Source: Norana najaformis (lineage: Eukaryota; Annelida; Clitellata; Crassiclitellata; Hormogastridae). Taken from it: a stretch of DNA of 64,000 bases. Positions within the stretch are counted from its first letter, which is position 1; every line of letters begins with the position of its first letter. The stretch spans positions 33,509,037-33,573,036 of the forward strand of contig OZ029918.1 in the NCBI GenBank assembly GCA_964023275.1, read 5' to 3'. A program made the translations under genes and the position numbers. Below the pieces are notes generated by a model. It was not told the DNA's origin. It saw only the letters and a list, made by a program, of their open reading frames with translations, and ran no database searches. Positions 60,913 through 64,000 of this stretch are shown one piece after another.

Positions 60913-61424
60913 CTACAGTCATCGGAACTAGAGCGACAAGATAAGTGAGGGAGAAAAGAATCAGGATGGGACTTGTAGAAGAGCAGTGTTTTAGTTTTGA
61001 GTCAGTTTTGTCGTACACCCTAATTCTCTCGACTTAGCACTATTATTATTACACTCGCTTCGCACAAAACTGAAAACATTCCTCTTCCGCAGATTTTTTC
61101 ATGATTCCTCTTCTGCCCCTCAAGTATCTTGCCGCTCCAATTCCAAACAGCATCTGGCATAGTTAGGTACATCGGTAAATATACGCATGCCAACAAGCCT
61201 CTATGCGACGTTTGTGTCGCGGTCGTGGCTTATTCCAGAGATTTAAATCTCGGGCTAGTCCGGTTCGTTCACCGGGACCTTAAATGGCGTGGCGCCCATT
61301 CAAATGGGCAGCGGTGGTGAAGGACCTCACCCGATACATTCATTACAAAATGAGCAGAGTCGAGGCCATACGGTCGCTATATAAAACTGTAGCGAGCCGT
61401 CGCTACGGTTTTTCCCAGAACCGT

Positions 61425-62200
61425 TTGGCCCGGCACGATCTTAGCCCAGCACGGTCTTGGCCCGGCAAGATCTTGGCCCGGCACGGTTTAGCCCTGCACG
61501 ATCTTAGCCCAGCACGGTCTTGGCTCAGCACGGTCTTTGGCTCAGCGCGGGTCTTAGCCCGGCACGGTATTAGCCTAGCACGGTTTGGCCCAGCACGATC
61601 TTAGCCCAGCACGTTATTGGCTCGGCACGGGTCTCGACTCAGCACGGTCTTTGGTTCAGCACGGGTCTTTGGCTCAGCACGGGTCTTGGCTCAGCACGGG
61701 TCTTGGCTCAGCACGGGTCTTAGCCCGGCACGGTATTAGCCCAGCACGGTTTGGCCCAGCACGATCTTAGCCCAGCACGTTATTGGCTCGGCACGGGTCT
61801 CGACTCAGCACGGTCTTTGGTTCAGCACGGGTCTTTGGCTCAGCACGGGTCTTGGCTCAGCACGGGTCTTGGCTCAGCACGGGTCTTGGCTCAGCACGGG
61901 TCTTGGCTCAGCACGGGTCTTGGCTCAGCACGGGTCTTAGCCCGGCACGGTATTAGCCCAGCACGGTTTGGCCCAGCACGATCTTAGCCCAGCACGTTAT
62001 TGGCTCGGCACGGGTCTCGGCTCAGCACGGGTCTTAGCCCGACACGGTTTGGCCCAGCACGATCTTAGCCCAACACGTTATTGGCTCGGCACGGTCTGGC
62101 TCGGCACGGGTTTTGGCTCAGCACGGTATTTGGCTCAGCACGGATCTTGGTTCAGCACGGGTCTCGGCTCAACACGGTCTTGGCTCAGCACGGGGTTTGG
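61425..62200 (+). repeat. '(T)GGC(T/C)CAGCACGG' minisatellite with higher-order repeats
   Basis: About 35 units of 19-25 bp (cagcacgg.tcttggct) fill the interval. A longer module beginning 'ggcccagcacgatcttag' starts near 61587, 61753, 61970 and 62051. It contains the same unit order with a varying number of 'ggctcagcacgggtctt' units, so the array is hierarchical. Frames that look like repeated peptides are repeat artefacts. Confidence 0.88.
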
Positions 62201-62574
62201 CTGAGGGTTTTAAAGAGAGACAAGGACGCTGTTCGGGGTGTGTCGCAGCTACTGTGTGTTGTTGTCGAGCAGCTGTGGGTTGTTGCCGAGTATCCGTCAG
62301 TTTTCGTCGTCGTTGTTGCCGATGTTTGATCGTGTGTTCATGTAATGACTTGTCGCAAACTGTTTCGCGCTTATACAGAACGATTGATCTGCAAAGTCAA
62401 TTGTAGTTGTCGCTTGAGTTGAGCAGTAATAAATTCAAAGATTCACTTCGTTGTCCTTCCTTTGAGAAGTAGAAGAAGCCTCCAGCTAGACTTAGGGGAG
62501 CCGAACCTGACGGACTTTCAGAATACTCGTCGACGGAAAAGACGTTCGCCACAAAACCTAAACATTTACCGCAA

Positions 62575-62965
62575 CAGTCTGCCTGTCTGACCACTGGACC
62601 TTGACGGGGAACCGTTTCTGACCCTTTGCACAACGATTTTGTTTTGACTGAACGCCTGTGAATAAGCTGGTTCTCGCCACTTAGCTTTCGTTGGGTGCTG
62701 TAGAAATAACGAGTTTACGAATTACGAACAGATACCATAGTGGCGCCGGCTAGGTAAACACAACCCACCCTAACCTCCCCTCCCTCGTAATCGTAATCGT
62801 AATCCCTCCTCTCCCTTCTCTCCCTCCTGTCTTGCAACTGGACCTGGTTCTTGACAAGGCATCTATGGACTACCCCACGGACTTGACTCAGCGCTCGTGA
62901 ATAGGCTGGTGCCCTGCGCTTAGCTATCAAGTAGTGCTTTAGAAATTTCGAGTTTAGTACGAAGT
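62575..62965 (+). mobile_element. Two adjacent family 3 SINE copies
   Basis: 62575-62730 ends 'gagtttacgaattacgaa'. 62755-62965 begins 'acacaacccaccctaac' and ends 'tcgagtttagtacgaa'. Both carry 'gtgaata(a/g)gctggt' and 'cttagct'. They represent two subfamilies, like 38640 and 7060. Confidence 0.6.
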
Positions 62966-63827
62966 GTGGAACCTCTTTTGTTAAATGTAGTCACTGTTTA
63001 TCAATTAATGGCGTGGTTTTCTGTTGTGTTTGAACTTGCAATGAAACGTAAACATTCGACGGAAATTTGCTAGTGACATTTTTAATTAATGTTTTTTTCC
63101 TATATACAAAAATTGCTAGATCGATTTGCATCAACCACTTTCTTTTATGAAGTTATATTTTGTGTTATTATTATTCTAAGATACGCTTTGTAGAGTTACA
63201 CTATGTCTAGTTATCGCGTCAGCCGCCTGTATCAAACGTGAACGCTGATCTACTGATATCGTTAAATTTCGGGTTACGATGTTGGAGACTACTGCTTGCA
63301 CTCAGAACTGACTAAAGTTGTGAAGTTTTCACTGACTTAGTGGATTAGGTAAATTTAAGATTGTTTTAGTATGTCTGATGCCTGACGTTGCCAGCAGGAC
63401 AACGCTAGTCGTCAAACCATGATACCATGCAGGCAGTAGGGTGTTTCAATACTAATAGCAATAATTATGTGATGATATTATCAGAAAGTTTGCTTTTAGA
63501 TTGTATATGTATCTATATATAATATTTTCCATTATGAGTACAGTAGTTTGGCTTGCTTATATTTGTAGATTATAATGTATGAAATTTACTGTTTGTATCT
63601 TGAATAAGCGGTTGAACGATTGAAAACAACTTTTTTTACTTTAAACATGGGTCATACTCGAGCACTTATATGAAAAGAAAATGCATCAGAGGGACTTCAA
63701 GATCCATTTAAAGTATTTTCTAATTTTTATGTATTGAGTTAATATGAATTAAAAGTTGGTGGTAATTATTATTGTTACAGTTTTAGTGTTGCTATTTCTA
63801 ATTCTTCAATATATGAAATTCTTTCAG
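62966..63827. other. Presumed LRRCC1 promoter/5' UTR region
   Basis: I see no ORF or repeat of note. A less AT-rich island around 63205-63430 followed by 'ttaggtaaat' near 63345 could be a non-coding first exon and donor, but this is a guess. The polypyrimidine tract and ctttcag acceptor at 63821-63827 are clear. Confidence 0.35.
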
Positions 63828-63837
63828 ACTGATAACA

Positions 63838-64000
63838 ATGGAAGCAGACTCAGAAGATGAACTTTGTCTGATTGATTCTGGAATCATGAGTTTGACTGAA
63901 GTGCCTGTTCAGCGCAGCCTTCGTTCTCTTGATCTGCACTGCAATCAAATAGTGCGAATTGAAAACCTGCTGCAGTTGCAAAACCTGGTTTACCTCGATC
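63838..64000 (+). CDS. LRRCC1: LRRCC1 (centrosomal leucine-rich repeat/coiled-coil protein), first coding exon, truncated by window
   Basis: LRRCC1 (CLERC) is a centrosomal/centriolar protein needed for spindle-pole integrity and linked to ciliogenesis (family knowledge). The exon opens at the cag acceptor 63827, with ATG at 63838. The 54 complete codons give an acidic start (MEADSEDELCLIDSG), then the first leucine-rich repeats: SLTEVPVQRSLRSLDLHCNQI and RIENLLQLQNLVYLDL. Human LRRCC1 has the same order: an acidic leader, a C-F-M-D-K-G-type motif, NLHCNNI, IE, LQHLDL. The 3' part, including the long coiled coil, is beyond the window. Other centrosomal SDS22-type LRR proteins are possible but match less well. 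Confidence 0.75.
   Translation, partial: MEADSEDELCLIDSGIMSLTEVPVQRSLRSLDLHCNQIVRIENLLQLQNLVYLD

Noticed and set aside
60706-60948. RQAG/CLPA repeat ORFs as antifreeze-like or Cys-rich proteins
   Set aside because: The (GGCA)n microsatellite is open in all frames; there is no start context or flanking exon.
61425-62200. CRISPR-like regular repeats
   Set aside because: There are no unique spacers; units are contiguous variants, and the genome is eukaryotic.

Overview
This is animal nuclear DNA. Its protein-coding genes are split into many short exons with GT-AG introns (one GC-AG) and lie far apart. The sequence between them is full of microsatellites, minisatellites, tRNA-derived SINEs, LINE relics and DNA transposons. 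CFAP251, STARD3 and LRRCC1 point to a ciliated metazoan. The L2/CR1-type LINE and the AT-rich, SSR-laden introns would suit a marine invertebrate, but I cannot name the phylum.

Layout. (1) 1-3.9 kb: a cluster of palindromic CRE/ATF sites directly upstream of a 70-codon single-pass membrane microprotein candidate, then a LINE relic. (2) 3.9-23.2 kb, plus strand: a complete CFAP251 (WDR66) gene, rebuilt as 25 coding exons giving 1131 residues. Its introns carry SINEs, tandem repeats, a decayed tandem copy of exon 8 and one GC-AG donor. (3) 23.2-33.4 kb: gene-poor, with a 10-N gap, a SINE with an 18-bp target duplication, a 646-bp perfect (ATCC)n tract and a hAT-type MITE with an 8-bp target duplication. 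(4) 33.5-50.4 kb: a diverged segmental duplication. The condensed copy (33.5-35.9 kb) keeps an orphan but intact-looking STARD3 exon. The longer copy (38.4-50.4 kb) carries an L2 insertion that the short copy lacks. An ORF interrupted by one in-frame TGA lies between them. (5) 56.8-44.6 kb, minus strand: STARD3 (MLN64), rebuilt as 14 exons (MENTAL domain plus START domain, about 462 residues); a 455-bp foldback element sits in one intron. (6) 57-63 kb: a candidate terminal exon of an unknown gene, SINEs, a (GGCA)n tract and a hierarchical minisatellite. (7) 63.8 kb to the edge: the first coding exon of LRRCC1.

How the genes relate. CFAP251 is a radial-spoke/calmodulin-complex protein of motile axonemes and LRRCC1 is a centrosome/centriole protein, so both serve cilia or centrioles. 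STARD3 is a late-endosome sterol carrier at ER contacts. Nothing shows co-regulation. Exon borders were read by eye from splice consensus, frame continuity and remembered family sequence; no alignment software was used.
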